From: Cardinalis cardinalis
Taxonomy: Eukaryota; Chordata; Aves; Passeriformes; Cardinalidae
Direction of reading: 5' to 3'
DNA: 64,000 nucleotides
Assembly: GCA_014549065.1 (NCBI GenBank)
Contig: JACDOX010000156.1
Coordinates: 374,544 to 438,543, forward strand
The notes below the pieces were generated by a model. That model made no database searches, had not been told where the DNA came from, and worked only from the letters and a program-made list of their open reading frames with translations. Shown here piece by piece: positions 25,381 through 38,679 of the stretch; position 1 is the stretch's first letter, and each line of letters begins with the position of its first letter. A program made the translations under genes and the position numbers.

Positions 25381-25710
25381 GTGCTACTCTTCTTTCTTTA
25401 AGGATTGGTACATTTTATATCATGGCTGCAGCTAGGTAAAACAAAACAATGAGTGTTAAGCATTGTTGACCAGGAGTGTGACTAGCATAAGAAGTCATTT
25501 GTACCAAATACTCTGTCCCTTGTTAGAGTCTCCTCCAGATTAAAAAATATCATTAGCACCTGCATTCTAGCAATAACGACAAAGACATAAAAGGATTTGC
25601 TCTCAGAAGGTAAAAGGAACAGTAACAGAGGGCAAAGCAAAGAACCTCGCTAGACTGCAATGAGATAGGATGATACATCCTGGATCTGCTGCAGTGTCTT
25701 CACAAGGAAA

Positions 25711-25796
25711 TTTTCATTTTAATAAAATGAAAAAGTTATCTTATTAATTTAATAAAAAATTATTTTATTAATTTAATAAAATTAATAAAAGTTACC
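25711..25796. repeat. AT-only palindrome and tandem repeat
   Basis: 25711-25733 is a perfect palindrome with 11-base arms. It is followed by two copies of 'attaatttaataaaa' (25742-25756 and 25767-25781) and a shorter echo. A cruciform-prone simple sequence. Confidence 0.85.
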
Positions 25797-25868
25797 TTAG
25801 CCTGAGGGTTACTATCCTTTTGATGCACAAAGTATTTACTGAAGCTGGACAATTCTAACTACACTTTC

Positions 25869-26025
25869 TTGCTCTTTGTCGTGTGTTTGTTTGAGGTTTT
25901 TATTGTTTGGTTGGTTTTGTGGGGAGGATTGCAGGTTTTTAAAATTTGTTTTTTGTTTGGGTTTTTGCTGCTTCTGTTTTGGTTTTTGTTCAATCTTGTT
26001 TTGGTTTTTACCAAAAAAAAAAAAT
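25869..26025. repeat. T/G-rich low-complexity tract
   Basis: Mainly T and G on +, with recurring GGTTTT and GTTTG words, ending in an A run at about 26012. The long open frames on both strands here are composition artefacts. Confidence 0.85.
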
Positions 26026-28457
26026 ACACAGCTATTACAGTAAACAAAAAAATCATCTTCAGAACATCACTTGAGGGTTCTATTTGCAAGATTCATTGTG
26101 ATTTACTTTGAGGATAACAGAGCTTTTCAAAGTACAAACAGCATGGTCCAAGTTAATCTCAGCTGTGAAAGGACAGAGCTCCATCAGCCTCAGCTGCCAT
26201 TTCACCATGATTTCAATTCTCCATCAGAACTCATTTAGCAAAAAAGGAATTATGGTTCAAATTTTACTGATGTACTTCTACAGAGGGAGATCTAAATAAA
26301 TATTATTTCACATATATTTATACATATTATCAACAAAGGCCTCTTCTTTTTAATTTTGTCAGATAGAGAGTACTTAAAGCTCACTTTCAGAGGGATGTGT
26401 GTATTTGCAGGTCAGCTTCATCAAACATTCATTGTTCAATACTGTGACAGCTGGTAGCAGGCGTACATACTCTTCCCTTGTTTGGTTTTCTGATAGAACC
26501 TGTCAAGTACTGGTTGTCTGTATCTGAATTTGTCACCCTCTCAGCAAGGTTACAGCTTTCTTACCATCAAATCAAACAAAAAGAAAAACTATACAAACTC
26601 AAATGCTAATTTCTAACCTCAACTAGAAATGCAAAAGCATAGGGTTTTAATCAAAATAACCATTAACAAAGAGGTGCAGTTCAATTTTGTTTATTCATTC
26701 TAACAGACTTTAAAATCGTAAAATCATGCCCCTGGGAGCAGTTGTTGATCCCTTCACTAGCAATAAAGCAAACACTAATCATAGCAGGTGTTATATACTC
26801 AGGGATGCCAGGACAAGATCAAATATTTCTGGCTTTTCAAGTGTACCTGTACAGTGGGACCAACCTGTCAGTGGGTACTGAGGAGCAATCATTCAGTATA
26901 GGCAGGGTCAGTTTTTGCACAGATTTGGAGACTGCCTGCATTTCAGTCTCCAGGATTGAGTACATTATGTACTTGCTAAGTGTGGAGAGTCTTGACAGTT
27001 AAATACTGATGTATTAGTGACTCAGGAGCAAGCACATCAAAACATGTGGCAGGGTGATACATGTTGTAAATAGTCAGAAAACTCATACAGAGAGAGCAAG
27101 AGAAATGTGACCTGTTTGAGACAACCTACTCTGTCTTGATAGAGGCCACAGCTATCCAATGCAGCTCAGATGTGATGAGGAGGGTGATACCTACACAAGT
27201 AAGGTTGCCAAAAGAGATTTGTATTTTTGAATGCAAAGTAAATTCCCAATTTGAACCTACATGTAGTATAAAGATAGCGATATTTATAACAGCCTAAAGT
27301 ACTGCAAAAACACCACCTATAATAAAATCAAAAGATCAAGTTTAAAAGACTTTTAAATACGTAAAGCTCACAGAACTGAGCTGTAAGTGTATTGGAAAGT
27401 GTATCAGGAAATTTAACAAATGCTGAAATTCCTCTGGTATCACAAAGTACATACTTGGGCTGACTGTATGTTTTTTGTATACTGCACATGACAAATTTTC
27501 TCCTTTCTCAAGACAACTTGATAATATTTCAGTTCAGGATTTCTCTCTATTTCTCTATTAACATTTATCCCACAACAATTAGCAAAAGCAGAACCAAAGA
27601 CAGAATAAGTGAACACCAAGAAAAGAAGCGTAGTATGATTCAGAAAAGTTCAAATTGCATTTCTCTTGAGGATAACATTAGAAAAATATTATTCAATGCA
27701 CCTCTAAATCTTAGAGGAAAAAGCTTAGGGAAAAAAGAAGACATTTACATGTTTTAAGCAACATAAAAAGAAGATATAGAAACTATATAGTAGTACTATG
27801 AGGCCAACAATCCACTTTACATAAAACATGAGAGAAAAACCTGTCTCACACTCATATCCTTTGAAAAAGATAAGAACCACACAGTCTTGCTAATAAAAAA
27901 ACAAACAAATAATTAATGATAGATAGATAAATGTGTAAGTGTACAATAATGTGTGTGTATGTGTCATCATACAATTGATGAAAAGTCTCGTTGTAGAGCA
28001 ATTTAGCTTCACGATCCTATTTCAGTTGAGTATTTAAAGCACAGGAGTGAAGAATTTTTCCTAAGATTGAAACTAAACACAGGCTTAAGTACGTTGTTAA
28101 ATAGAGACATCTGTTCTCCTCAACATAAGACTTTACAAAGAGAACTTTACCCTTTGTTTTGTGAAATGACCTGGACACAAGAGGAAACCCATTGTCTCTT
28201 GAAGTCCCATAATTTCACTCTGTAATCAGCCACTTTGACAATTTCCTTGAAAAGTTGTTCAGTTTTTTGTTCTTGATCTTGAACAGCTACAGGTCACATT
28301 CTGCTTTCAATTACTTCACGGCCATTGTCATCTTGAACTACTTGAACAATTATTCTCCTAAGTGTTGGTATAAAACTTGAGGATACACTAGTGAAAAGTA
28401 TGAAAATAAAGCACACTGCACTGTAAAATTTCCACATAGTACCAGTATTGTCAGTTC
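26026..28457. other. Unclassified non-coding sequence
   Basis: No gene or repeat family recognised. Small GATA- and GT-type simple repeats occur near 27920-27962. Confidence 0.45.
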
Positions 28458-28463
28458 TTTATT
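28458..28463 (-). terminator. Polyadenylation signal AATAAA for the 28.5 kb exon
   Basis: AATAAA on the minus strand, 60 bases past the stop codon of the candidate terminal exon, followed by GT-rich sequence ('tggtactatgtgg'). The spacing is unusually tight but normal for a short 3'UTR. Confidence 0.5.
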
Positions 28464-28522
28464 CAGAATTATGTTTCAGAAATGAAATGTAATGCTCCCA
28501 CCGAACGCCTGCAAAATCCCAA

Positions 28523-28705
28523 TTACTGCCTCAGGTTTGAATAGTAGCTCTGTTGCAGCTTTTTGTTGAAAGGAGGATCCTGAGACGCAAGGATGACTTT
28601 CGGGATTCTGACGTGTGTGCCATAAAACCACTCTCCAATGTACTCTGCTTTATGCATGGAAACAAATGTATTCAAGTTTGATCTCTTCAAGAGCGAGTCT
28701 GGTCT
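28523..28705 (-). CDS. Candidate 3'-terminal coding exon of an unidentified gene
   Basis: Function unknown. Seen: on the minus strand a pyrimidine-rich stretch ends in 'tttgcag', followed by 60 open codons in phase 0, a TAA stop and a polyadenylation signal 60 bases later. The peptide contains 'HKAEYIGEWFYGTHVRIPKV' and ends 'SYYSNLRQ'. It has no signal peptide or membrane segment and is rich in basic and aromatic residues. The codons keep several CpG (GTC AGA, CCG, GCG) in an AT-rich region, which suggests constraint. A second phase is open for 18 codons only. I do not recognise the family. Upstream exons must lie at higher coordinates, and no certain one is seen. It could also be an old exon or a chance open frame. 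Confidence 0.45.
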   Translation of the reverse strand, partial: RPDSLLKRSNLNTFVSMHKAEYIGEWFYGTHVRIPKVILASQDPPFNKKLQQSYYSNLRQ

Positions 28706-30139
28706 CTGCAAAGAAAGAAAAGGATTTCACTTCCTGCAAGGGAGACTTGAAAGCAGAATAGGTGAGTTTCACAAGGTCTGAACCACATTTTATTTTTAAG
28801 CTTTCCTTTCTCTTGCTAGAGTTAGACTGTGATAAGAACTGACTGTGCCACCAAAGCATTTTCATGACCTACAAATTACCCCTGGTTTAAGAACTGGTGT
28901 ATCCTACACTGCAAGATATTCTGAAGGGAAGTGTGCCTACAAGAGACATCCAGGCATTTTTATAAACTCTTCAGGCTTCTGGTGTCTTGTGGTATCATAT
29001 GTGAACAATCAAATCAGTTCTGATTTGAACGCTGTCACTTGGATTAGGGTTTATCTATCGCATGGTAGCACTGAGTTAGCAGGCCGCAGAGATGAATAGA
29101 AGTACTGATTGCTGAACTGACAGCCTTGAAGATGAGTAGCATTATTTTATCACATCCTTCTTTGCAGCATGTGCCAGTGGGTTTCAGCTGTCACATTTTT
29201 TTAAATTATCAAGCCTCAGAATAAGAAATAGGGCTGGTTTCTTAGTGCATAAAAGTCCCCTTCTCTCCTTCTGATCCTACCAAAGCTGCTGGCTTTTATT
29301 TTGTGAAATTGTGTACTTATAGGTTAATTTCAATAAACAAAATACGTTCTTCTGTAAACCACAACATATGTGGCTACTAATTTAGTGGCTGTTTAGTGCC
29401 CCACTTTCCAGTGCACTTCTTGCTGCCAATATGTTATGAAAGAGATAAATCACAGCAGAAATATTTCAACTTATTTCTGAAGGTAAAAGCTACATGTGTT
29501 TTTAAGCCACCTTACTTATCACACATATTAAGGTCCATCAGCTAGACGCATTCGGATGGCAGTGCAGTTTCTCACATTCCCTCCAGCAGCTTGCTGCCCA
29601 AACCTATGTTATGTGCAATTGCCATTTCTCCTTCAGGTGTTTTCCTTGATGCATCTACCTGCCTTCTGCCTCCAAGTCTCTGAAGACTGCTTTTGACAGT
29701 GTTATGAGGGGCTACAAAAAGTTGCTAGAAAGCTCAGACTCCTGATTGAATGACAAGCGCCCACCAGATCCTCGGGAGTTTGGGCTTGATCAGGACAAGG
29801 TGAAGAGACAGCCACCAGCAGTATCAGTAAACAATTAGACACAGTGATGACACATCCTGCCCCATGCTAAGAGCCTACCCTCTTCCCATGGTGGAGTACT
29901 ATCCCTATTCCAGCTGAGAGCTCCACATCACTGGTGGATGTGGGACTAGGCTGATGACACAAAAGGGCTGCAGCAGTTTGGTGTCACAGTTCTGTGCTGT
30001 GCCATGACAAGTGGAACAGGTGCATTTGTGTGACCTCTAGCTGGGTGCATGACCCATTGCTCTGCTCCCCTGGCACAGCGCAGTGAGGCACAGAGACTGA
30101 GGCATGGGAAACCCCTTGTGGCTCTCAGCTCGGCCCTCT
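28706..30139. other. Probable intron or intergenic sequence
   Basis: Immediately upstream (minus sense) of the candidate terminal exon. A GC-richer patch at 29740-30130 holds no supported gene. Confidence 0.4.
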
Positions 30140-30290
30140 GCCCTGCCTAATTAGTCAGATCGATGGTGTGTTAAATCTGAAAATGTCAGGCTGCACAGAA
30201 AGGATCTCCTAAATGAGTCAAGCAATTTTCATGGATGTGTGATGCAGTTCCACTTGCTGTGCCTCATTCAGCTTACAGTAGCCCACACCA
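30140..30290. promoter_or_regulatory. Candidate conserved non-coding element
   Basis: Repeat-free block with 'cctaattagtcagatcgat' and 'tcaagcaattttcatgg', including a TAATTA homeodomain-type core. The texture is enhancer-like, but there is no direct evidence of conservation. Confidence 0.25.
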
Positions 30291-30606
30291 AACCTGTTTG
30301 TGTGGAAGTACAGACACAGAATGAAACCAAAATCTAAATCCTTTTCTCTACTGAAGATACATATAACAAGAAAGTGTTCTTTAGCAAAGAGACAGTTCTA
30401 GGTTTTCTAAAATGTTTTTGACATACCCTTCCTCCAGTTACTACTCAGCAATACCAAAAAGCACATCCTCCTGAAATAGTAAGAAGCATACCCTTGTGAC
30501 ATTGTAATTAAAGATGCCCCAGAGGGAAAAAAAAAGCCAAAACCAAAATCAAACCAAAAATCAGTGGAAACCAGCATCTGCAGGATTAGACCTTCAAAGA
30601 ACTTAC

Positions 30607-30647
30607 TTTCATCACTTCTTAACAGCAGTACCCAAACATCCAACACC
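30607..30647 (-). CDS. Weak candidate 41-base internal exon
   Basis: On the minus strand 'tttttatgttttag' precedes 41 bases ending in AAA|GTAAGT, a strong donor. One phase is open and reads 'VLDVWVLLLRSDE' (one base before, one after). Its outgoing phase does not fit the favoured frame of the 28.5 kb terminal exon, so it would need another exon between. Microexon-sized matches of this kind also arise by chance. Confidence 0.15.
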
Positions 30648-30649
30648 CT

Positions 30650-33600
30650 AAAACATAAAAACTGATTGGCTAATTATTTCATTCATCATGATTTCATTTT
30701 CTGTAGAAAGCAATTTAATTCTTATCCTTCCTAATAAAAGAAGCATTTTATCATCTCTCTCAGCCGTCCTGAGTTAGACTGCACAGATGCCACCATGACA
30801 GTAGATCAAATGTCATGATATTTCTTACCTGAAAGGGCATTACAGCTGCAGGTATCAGGAGCTGCACTCACATTAAAATACATTCTTTTAGCATTTGTGT
30901 TCAAAAAGATAGCATTTTAAAAGATTCTGTCATATTTGGAAGATTCTTAGGATTGGATCTTACAATGTAGGTAATGATTAATAGAAAACACTCAAAATCC
31001 TTCCAATGGGGGAATGAAAAACACCACAAGGCCATTTACCTTTTAAGGAGAGAAGAAATGCCTAGACAAGGGATTTAACGTGCTCTGCAAAGAAAGAAGT
31101 CTCCTCACAAAGAGGAAATAATTTAGTCAATGTAAGAAAAGCAGTTTTTAGATTTATCGTCATAATTGTGCACTGCTGAGTTTTACAATTTACAGTGGCA
31201 CAAAGGGAAGTGCTGTTTCTTTCGGGCTCACGTTGAATGAAAGTTTAAAGAGGAAATGCTTTTACACATTTAGAAAGAGCTGAAAAATTCCACGAGAGTG
31301 GGACACAATCTTACTGCAAATCAATTTAGTGGATTGCTGTCATCTATTTCTTTTTTATTTAAAACTAGAAGCAGTAGTATTTAAACTTTTTAAATCTCAG
31401 GCATATTTTAGTATGAGGAAAGACTCTGAGTTGCTGAGCAAAGTGTAAACACTTGATAAACTAGTGTTTTCATGAGACTGTGGATGGAAACGATGTATTT
31501 TTCCCTCTGGAAATACTTTATGACATAATTTGACAAAATAGAAGAAATCCTTAAAGACATATAAAAGGAGTAATTCACAGAGGTGAGAGAAAACAAAAAC
31601 AAACATAAACTAGACCATGATTTCAAATGACAGGATAAGGTTTAAGTGCTTTCTGAAGTTCTGTCCCCAGCTATGCAGAGGTGCATGAGGTTGGCTAGAT
31701 CCTGTATAACAGATGCTGGAAAATGGTGCTGGGTAAGTTAACATGTGGTGGGTAAATAAACAAAGCCAGCAAAGATCAAGATGCAGAAAAAAAAAAAAGA
31801 ATTGCAATAATGAAGGAAAAGAGAGAAAAGGAAAATGAGACTTTTACAGATCCAAGTCTCCAAGGTTCTATAAAAGACCTTTCCTGTATAAAGAACATAA
31901 GGATTCAGGGTGGGATATAGAGGTATCTCCCTCCCAGAGATTTAAAGCATGAAGTCCCTCACACCAGTTCTTTCTTCGCAGCCACGTGACCTGGTAAAGA
32001 CTGGGTTTATCATTTGAAGAGTGAATTTCTCTTGAAAAAGAAGGAGGGACGAAAGTTGGGAAAAAGCTAAAGAAAGATGGCCTGTGTTCCTTGGTCCTAG
32101 GGACCAGCACTCTGGTGTGGAGGAATCTCCTTTAGATGGGGTACATGGCAAAAAAGATAAGCTTAAAACTGTGGGAAGTGGGAGGATAAAAGCTACTTAA
32201 TCTGTTTAATTTTTAATGCAGGAACATGGCTTAGCAAGGAACAGTATCATGAGAAGCTGGTTTCAAAGAAGACTATTTTAAACCTGCAGCATTCAAACTG
32301 ATTTGCAGTGAGAATGCTGAGAAGGTGCTAAGACAGCTGAAAGGGCTGCAATTTCACCTGGAATTAACATGTGTCTGTGTGGAAAGGAGAAAGCTGGTCA
32401 CTTGGGTGGGCCATGGGGTGGGAGCAAGGAAGACTTTGCAAGGAGTCATCACAAAGAGTGGAACTAAAGGTGAGGGGAGACTGCAGACCTGGAGAGGCAG
32501 CAGTTTTCCTACTGATCTTTCCAAGTGGCAGCAGAAGCCTTTGCAAAGCAGGGCAATGACTCGTAATGACCATCAGCCCATGGCCCGGTTGCCAGGGGCT
32601 CTCTAGGAAAACGCGCTCAAATACTTTACTTTACTGCCCAGATGCTTAGCAGCTCTCTTGAGAGGAAACTGGTACTTACCTTGCAGAACTGTTATGTTAT
32701 CCCTGTGATAATAGATCTCTCTTTCTTATAGTCCAGATAAAATTATTTTTCAAGTGTTGAAAGAGTAACTACCCGTTTAAGAAATGTGCCATTTTGTGAC
32801 TAATAAAATCTATACATGACATACATGTGTGGACACAAAAATGTTTAGGGCATTATAAAACTTGAAAATGATCATTTCAATATTATACTTTTCATTTTAT
32901 TTTCAAATTCTTAAATCACTTTGACTTATTTGAGACAAGATCTCACTTTCTAAACCAGAGTTCTGAAATATGTATGTTTACAAGAGAGCATAAATTTAAA
33001 ACAACCTAGGACTGGAACAGCATTCATATAGTGAAACATTTTCTTGTTGTTTTATCCTGAAAAAAAAGAAAAATCATATCCAGATTAACACTCAATGTAG
33101 AAAATATTAACCTGGAGAAAAATTTTATGCAGGCATGTTATAAATCCCTGGAAATATTACAGTAGCAAACCACACTGACCTTTAGCTCTAGGATTGCAAA
33201 TGGTAATGTTATAATAATTGTTGCATATCCTTTTATTGTGATACTCCCAACTCCCCCAGCCTACTAGGAAATGGGAAATTATGGCCTTTAGCAATCCTTT
33301 GAATTGAAGGTATAGGGACGCCTTAAGATTATTCCCATTTATATATAACCATGTAGCACTATTATTATTTATATCTTGCTAGCAGCACTTGGAACACAGC
33401 TGTGTCTGTGGGTAGCTTTGTAAAGGAAGGTGCTCTGGGTTTTGAGCAAGAATTAAATCTGTGCAGATGATGATGATGCCACATAAATGCCTTCTTTTCA
33501 TATTTTTGTGAATTAACAATGCAGTCTCAGAGAGAGGAGAATTCCATGCAGCATTCAGCAGTATCAAAAACAAGCAAGGTTTAATGATGGAGATGGACAT

Positions 33601-34323
33601 TTATATAGCTATAAATACTCAGCATTGCAACAATTAAAGCAAGATGAGAAATGACTAATCAGAAAATAAGGCTGGATGTTTGGCATTTAAAGCATTCTCT
33701 AGCCAAAGTGTTTGGACAAGATCTAGATTTCCTCCCATTGGCACAGTGCGTGGATAGATCTCTTACATTTTTCTGGAGAGACTGGTGTAAGGACTCTATA
33801 TGAAGTGGGCATGAGAGCTGATTGGCATTACAAATTCTCTTGTTCTTATGATTTTCCAGAGACTGGCACTGCTAAAGATCAAAAATGCAATGAAAGTTTG
33901 CCAAAGTCAACGAACTAAAAGAAAATTACAAGACCCTAGGATGTGTTCTCTTTAGTTTTATATATTTTTAACGTATTTTTAATAAATGTTGCTAACAAAT
34001 TCAAAACAGACAGATACTGAATTCAGTACACTTTTCTCCTTTTCTCGAGAAGATATATATCCAAGAGGCATAACCTGTTTCTTTATGCAGGGCTAAGATT
34101 AATGTATAAAATATATAAATGTATAAAGTGTATAACGTGTAAAATAAAACTATTGAATTATTTTAGTACTTTTCCTGTCATGCATTCAGGATCCTCTGAA
34201 GTTGTCACCAGCTACTGTTTCATTTAATTCCCTGGCCTTCAGGGTAATGTAAGAAAATTGAAGAGATTAGAAGCTCTCTCTTTCCTGTTCAATGCATTTG
34301 TGTTGTAGTAAATTGGTACGAAC
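30650..34323. other. Unclassified non-coding sequence
   Basis: Nothing recognised apart from A runs (for example 31789). A textbook donor CAAG|GTAAGTACC on the minus strand at 32673-32681 follows sequence with only about 15 open codons. It could be an untranslated exon or chance. Confidence 0.4.
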
Positions 34324-34459
34324 CTTCAATCTCATGGTCAGGGCTCTCCAGGGTCCTTCCACTGATATGACAGAGCAGTCAGCTTGATAAATGGTGCACA
34401 ACCCCTTCAGTGCAACGGAAAAAGCTTTCCTCCCTGCATGTGCAGTTGTCTCTCCCACA
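34324..34459 (-). CDS. Weak candidate internal exon
   Basis: On the minus strand a classic acceptor 'tttcctcttcctccag' is followed by 45 open codons reading, in part, 'AGRKAFSVALKGLC' and 'SVISVEGPWRALTMRLK'. It would enter with one base completing a codon and leave in phase 0, which suits the 28.5 kb terminal exon. Against it, the donor AAG|GTTCGT is poor and the frame runs on for another 19 codons. Family unknown. Confidence 0.18.
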
Positions 34460-37400
34460 CTGGAGGAAGAGGAAACAATTAACTGTCTAACTGCACTAAG
34501 GAATGCTACTATTCTGTTTATGTTGTCTGTGTTAATTACAAGATACATTTTTTCCCCCTTAATCAATTATTTCATAGGCAGTGGCACACACAGACTATGA
34601 ACAGACCTGAAGGAAAGGCAGAATACTTATCTTGGAAAGTTATTAACTTTAGAAAATATTAAATAAAACATATTCACTAAAGAGGCAGCTTAGTAAAGTA
34701 GTTAAATATATGCTTAACTTCAAGTTTAGGGGCTACTGGTGATGAAGTAAGGGGACTGTGCAATGTTACATTATGCCTTTACTTGATCACCTTGTTGAAT
34801 TGCAGCTAATAGGTACTGAATTAACACAGGCACTAATGCAAGCACTGCATTAAAGTGCATGAGCAAAAAATTCAAGCAAATACTTCACTCCTATTCTGGT
34901 TCATTCTGGTTCAGCAGTTCTCTAGCAGTCACTTCCCTGAGCTGGGTATACTTAAACACTGAAAAAGGGCCATGTTGGTTCTCTTCACTGTGTGCAAAAA
35001 TATAAAGGGAAGATAGAGGGTAATGAAAGGCCCTTAAAAGTCAGATTTTCAGACTCCTCTTTTATAAGAAACTTGGCCTTGAACAGACAGGCATGTATGT
35101 GTTTGTGTGCACACCCATATATTTCAAATTTGTTCATGCAGGCAGCAGATCTATAGTGTAAAATTTATAATAGATGGTTGTCTACAGCTTTTAAATAAAC
35201 AAGCCACAAGACTTAAAGCATTATTGACAGGAGATAAACATGCAGAGGAACTATTTGTAGTGGGACAATAAATAAAGGATCATTTCCTGCAAATGATTAA
35301 TTAATTAATTAAATCATACCTGTTGAAGATCAAGCAGTGTATGTCCTAAGTTTGATGCAGTTTCCTGTTTAAAATCTATAACAATTTTACCCAAAATAAC
35401 ACGCAGCATTAAATAATGCTATTAAGCAAGCTAAACATGCACTAAAATCAGTCATTTACTAAATAGTCCATGAAAAGTGACTGAAAGTATTTGGGAAGCA
35501 TGCAATTGAGGGGTAAGTATCAGCTTGTTCTCAAACTGGGTTGTTCTCAAACACTGCAGATTTCAAAACATATCAAGTGTTGCACACCAAAGCCATGTTT
35601 TGTATTCCTGCCTATTCTTAACCCACAGAAGAACTGACCTGCCATTTCACTTCAAACTGAGGATTGATCACTTTTCTCTCTCTGTCCCTTTGTGCCTCTG
35701 GCAATGCACAGGACTGGGAGAACAGTGTGTGATACAGGCCAAACAGTGAATAGTAGTTGCTAGTAAATCCAATGAGGTGAGGTCAGGACAAAAGGAACAA
35801 TCTCATCTCTAAAATTCCTTGCCTTAGTGCATTTGCCAGAGCCTTCAGGTGAGATGTTCAAAGCAGTGCGTGCAGAGTCAGTTGCCTGTAGCACTCTTAG
35901 GGAATACAAGTTGTTTTTCAAATTGCTGAGAATAGATTGTGGTGTAAAAGACATACCATGCAAGGTATATGCATGGAGGAATCCTAGAACTGTGGTTGGA
36001 GTTAAAATTTACTTTTCTAAAAACGCATGTTACCTGTCCCAAGTTTACAAGGAAAGTATGGTGGGTTGAGTCTAGCAAACAGCTGAGCATCCATACATCT
36101 GTAGGATCAGGACAATAGAAAGAAAGTGAGTGAGCTCATGGATCAAGTTAAAGACAGTTTAACAGGTGAAGCAAAAGCTGTACATGCAAGCAAAACAAAG
36201 GAACTTGTTTACTACTTGCCATGGGTAGTCAGGTGTCCAGCCACTTCCTGGAAAGTAGAGCCTGAGCACACGTAATAGCTAATTGGGAAGACAAACACCA
36301 GAACAGATGTCTTCCTTGTCTTCCCCCTCCCTTGAACTTTTGTTGCTGAACATGACAAATTATGGTATAAGATACCGCTTTGGTCAGATCTGATCAGCTG
36401 TTGTGGCTGTCTTCTCTCAATTTCTTGACTTTCCTAAGGCTGCTCAATTTGGGAACAGGGGGAAAAAAAGAGAATGCCTTGACGGTGTTCAGGTATTTTC
36501 CAGCAATAGATAAAACATTGGTGTATCAACAGTTTTGCCAAATATGGAAATAAAGAAGCAGCACATTGTGAGTTACCACATAGAATATTAGGTCTATCTC
36601 AGCCAGACCCAGCACAGACAGCAATATAGCTGACAACCACCAATGAAGCCTTTTTCAATCGTCACCAAAATGTGGGAAAGACAGAAATGCTCCACCAACA
36701 TCTTTTCACTGTTACAGAATCAAGGATCACTTTATTCTGGCTAGGATGTGTAATAGAAATAATTTCATCTACATATGTCTGGGTTGTGCAGTGAAAATCA
36801 TTCCACCACACATGGTTCTTTACCAGACTTTTCACATACATATACAGACAAAACCCAAAGAAATTCTCATACATTGGTCTTAAATTACTAAGTTCTTAGT
36901 ATTCAGTTTCCTACTGGCTATCACTCCCTTCTCCTTCAATGCTGCTTTGGTCTTCATTGTTTGGTTCTCTTACCAATCTTTTCCCAGACCAGGTGTCTCT
37001 GACCTCTCCAGGGGGTGATGTGGAATTATGTTCATTAATATTTACNTCCTCTGTATCTTCTGTCTACTCCAAATTTGTAGCTCATCAAGCATCACCAGAT
37101 GAACGGAGAAGTTCTCTTTCTTTTAAAGAGAAAGTTCAATTCCTCTGTCTCTGAGCAAAGGAGAACAAACCCCTGACTAAATTTACATAAAAAGTTTTAG
37201 AAGTTGTATCATTTCCAGCAAAGCCAGCCCTTGTCCCTGGGACACATCATTTCATTAGATGATAGGAACCATCATTTGTGTGGACAAATCCAGTTCATCA
37301 CCAGTCATCTGACATATCTGATTCCTATTCATTTTTATTGAGGCAAATCAATCTCCTTGGCAACTTGCGCTGATCATGACAACAACATCCTCTCTTCTGG

Positions 37401-38679
37401 CCTCTGCCAACAACAGAGGCCATGTTGCCTCAGAAGTATGGGTCAGGAAAAGAGCTTGCTGTGTGAGGTGGTGACTTTCACAGGCAAGTACTTGTAGTCT
37501 GGTTAAGACCAATGATTGAATATTTTATATATATTGACCAAGAATTCTACATCTTTTATAAACAAGCTTAGCAAACATGAATGAAGAGCCTACTAAAGGA
37601 AAAGTAGTAGTAGATCTATGTCACTGAGACTTAAACCTCACCTGTAATTTCTCTGTCAGCCCAAAGAGACTTGGAGAAACCATTTGAGTATATGTTTGAC
37701 TGCAAATCATTATTGAATTTGATTTTTTTCTCTACAGACTCAGTTTGAAAATTTATAAAACCTGTGGCATTATGGAATAAATAAGATAGTTGCATTAGAA
37801 CAGAAAAACTGAATGTAAATAACAATCACTCATGCCTCTACTCAGATGTCTAAAGACGACTGTTCCTCATTGTTTCTAATACTAAGTTCTACAAACAGTG
37901 AATGACTTGGGATTGGCGGTTTAAGAGAACTCTAAAATTGGTCTAAGGGACACATGCACTGTCTTAACTGTCTTATCCAAAACAGCATCCCTAAATTTCT
38001 TTTAAAACAAGATGCTGGTATGCTAACATATTACTGAACAAGCTTTTAATTTTTAAAGGATCACTGGTGACTTCATATTTATTGTTTCCTTAGTAAAGAG
38101 CTAATATTTTTTTGCCTACTGCTGTTTTTTTGTCACTGCCCTCACACATCATGGCATTTAGCCTGTTCAGTATTCACACAGTAAACAGGCAACTCCTCTG
38201 AGTGCCATGAGGTCTTCTCAAGACATTTCATCAAACATTTATTTCCAGTGGAGCCAGCTGACGCAAATGGACACTTATTCACTGTTGATCCTGAAATAAA
38301 TGTTCCAGAAAAAAAATGTTGGTAGATTGAGTAAAATGTCCAGAATTGTAATCTAGCATAGCATATTTTCATTCTCCAGTGTCAGGTCACCATGGGTCTT
38401 TTATTCAATGCAGAATAGTCGCTGCAGTTTTATACTACCTGTGTAATAACTCATGACCTGAGTAATAAGGAACTCATTAAACCTATTCCCTGATTTTCCT
38501 TTACACCTAGACCTCCCAGCAGTTTAAGCCATACCTAATGAGTCCAAGTATTTTAAGGGATTGTGTTAAAATTATCTACCATTCTTTTGTATGTGAAATC
38601 ACCCTTTTATTTTCCTCTACTACATTGCTAGCATAACTAGGAAACAATATATTAACCTAATTACATGTTATTTATTAGG
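34460..38679. other. Unclassified non-coding sequence
   Basis: Contains a small (TTAA)n palindrome at 35297-35315 and a perfect 9-base hairpin at 37398-37422. One unresolved base lies at 37046. No gene recognised. Confidence 0.45.

Noticed and set aside
25859..26111. Hydrophobic plus-strand frame resembling a membrane protein
   Set aside because: The Phe/Leu/Val/Gly run is the translation of T/G-rich simple sequence.
32673..32681. Textbook minus-strand splice donor CAAG|GTAAGTACC
   Set aside because: The preceding sequence is open for only about 15 codons and has no clear acceptor; an untranslated exon cannot be shown from sequence alone.
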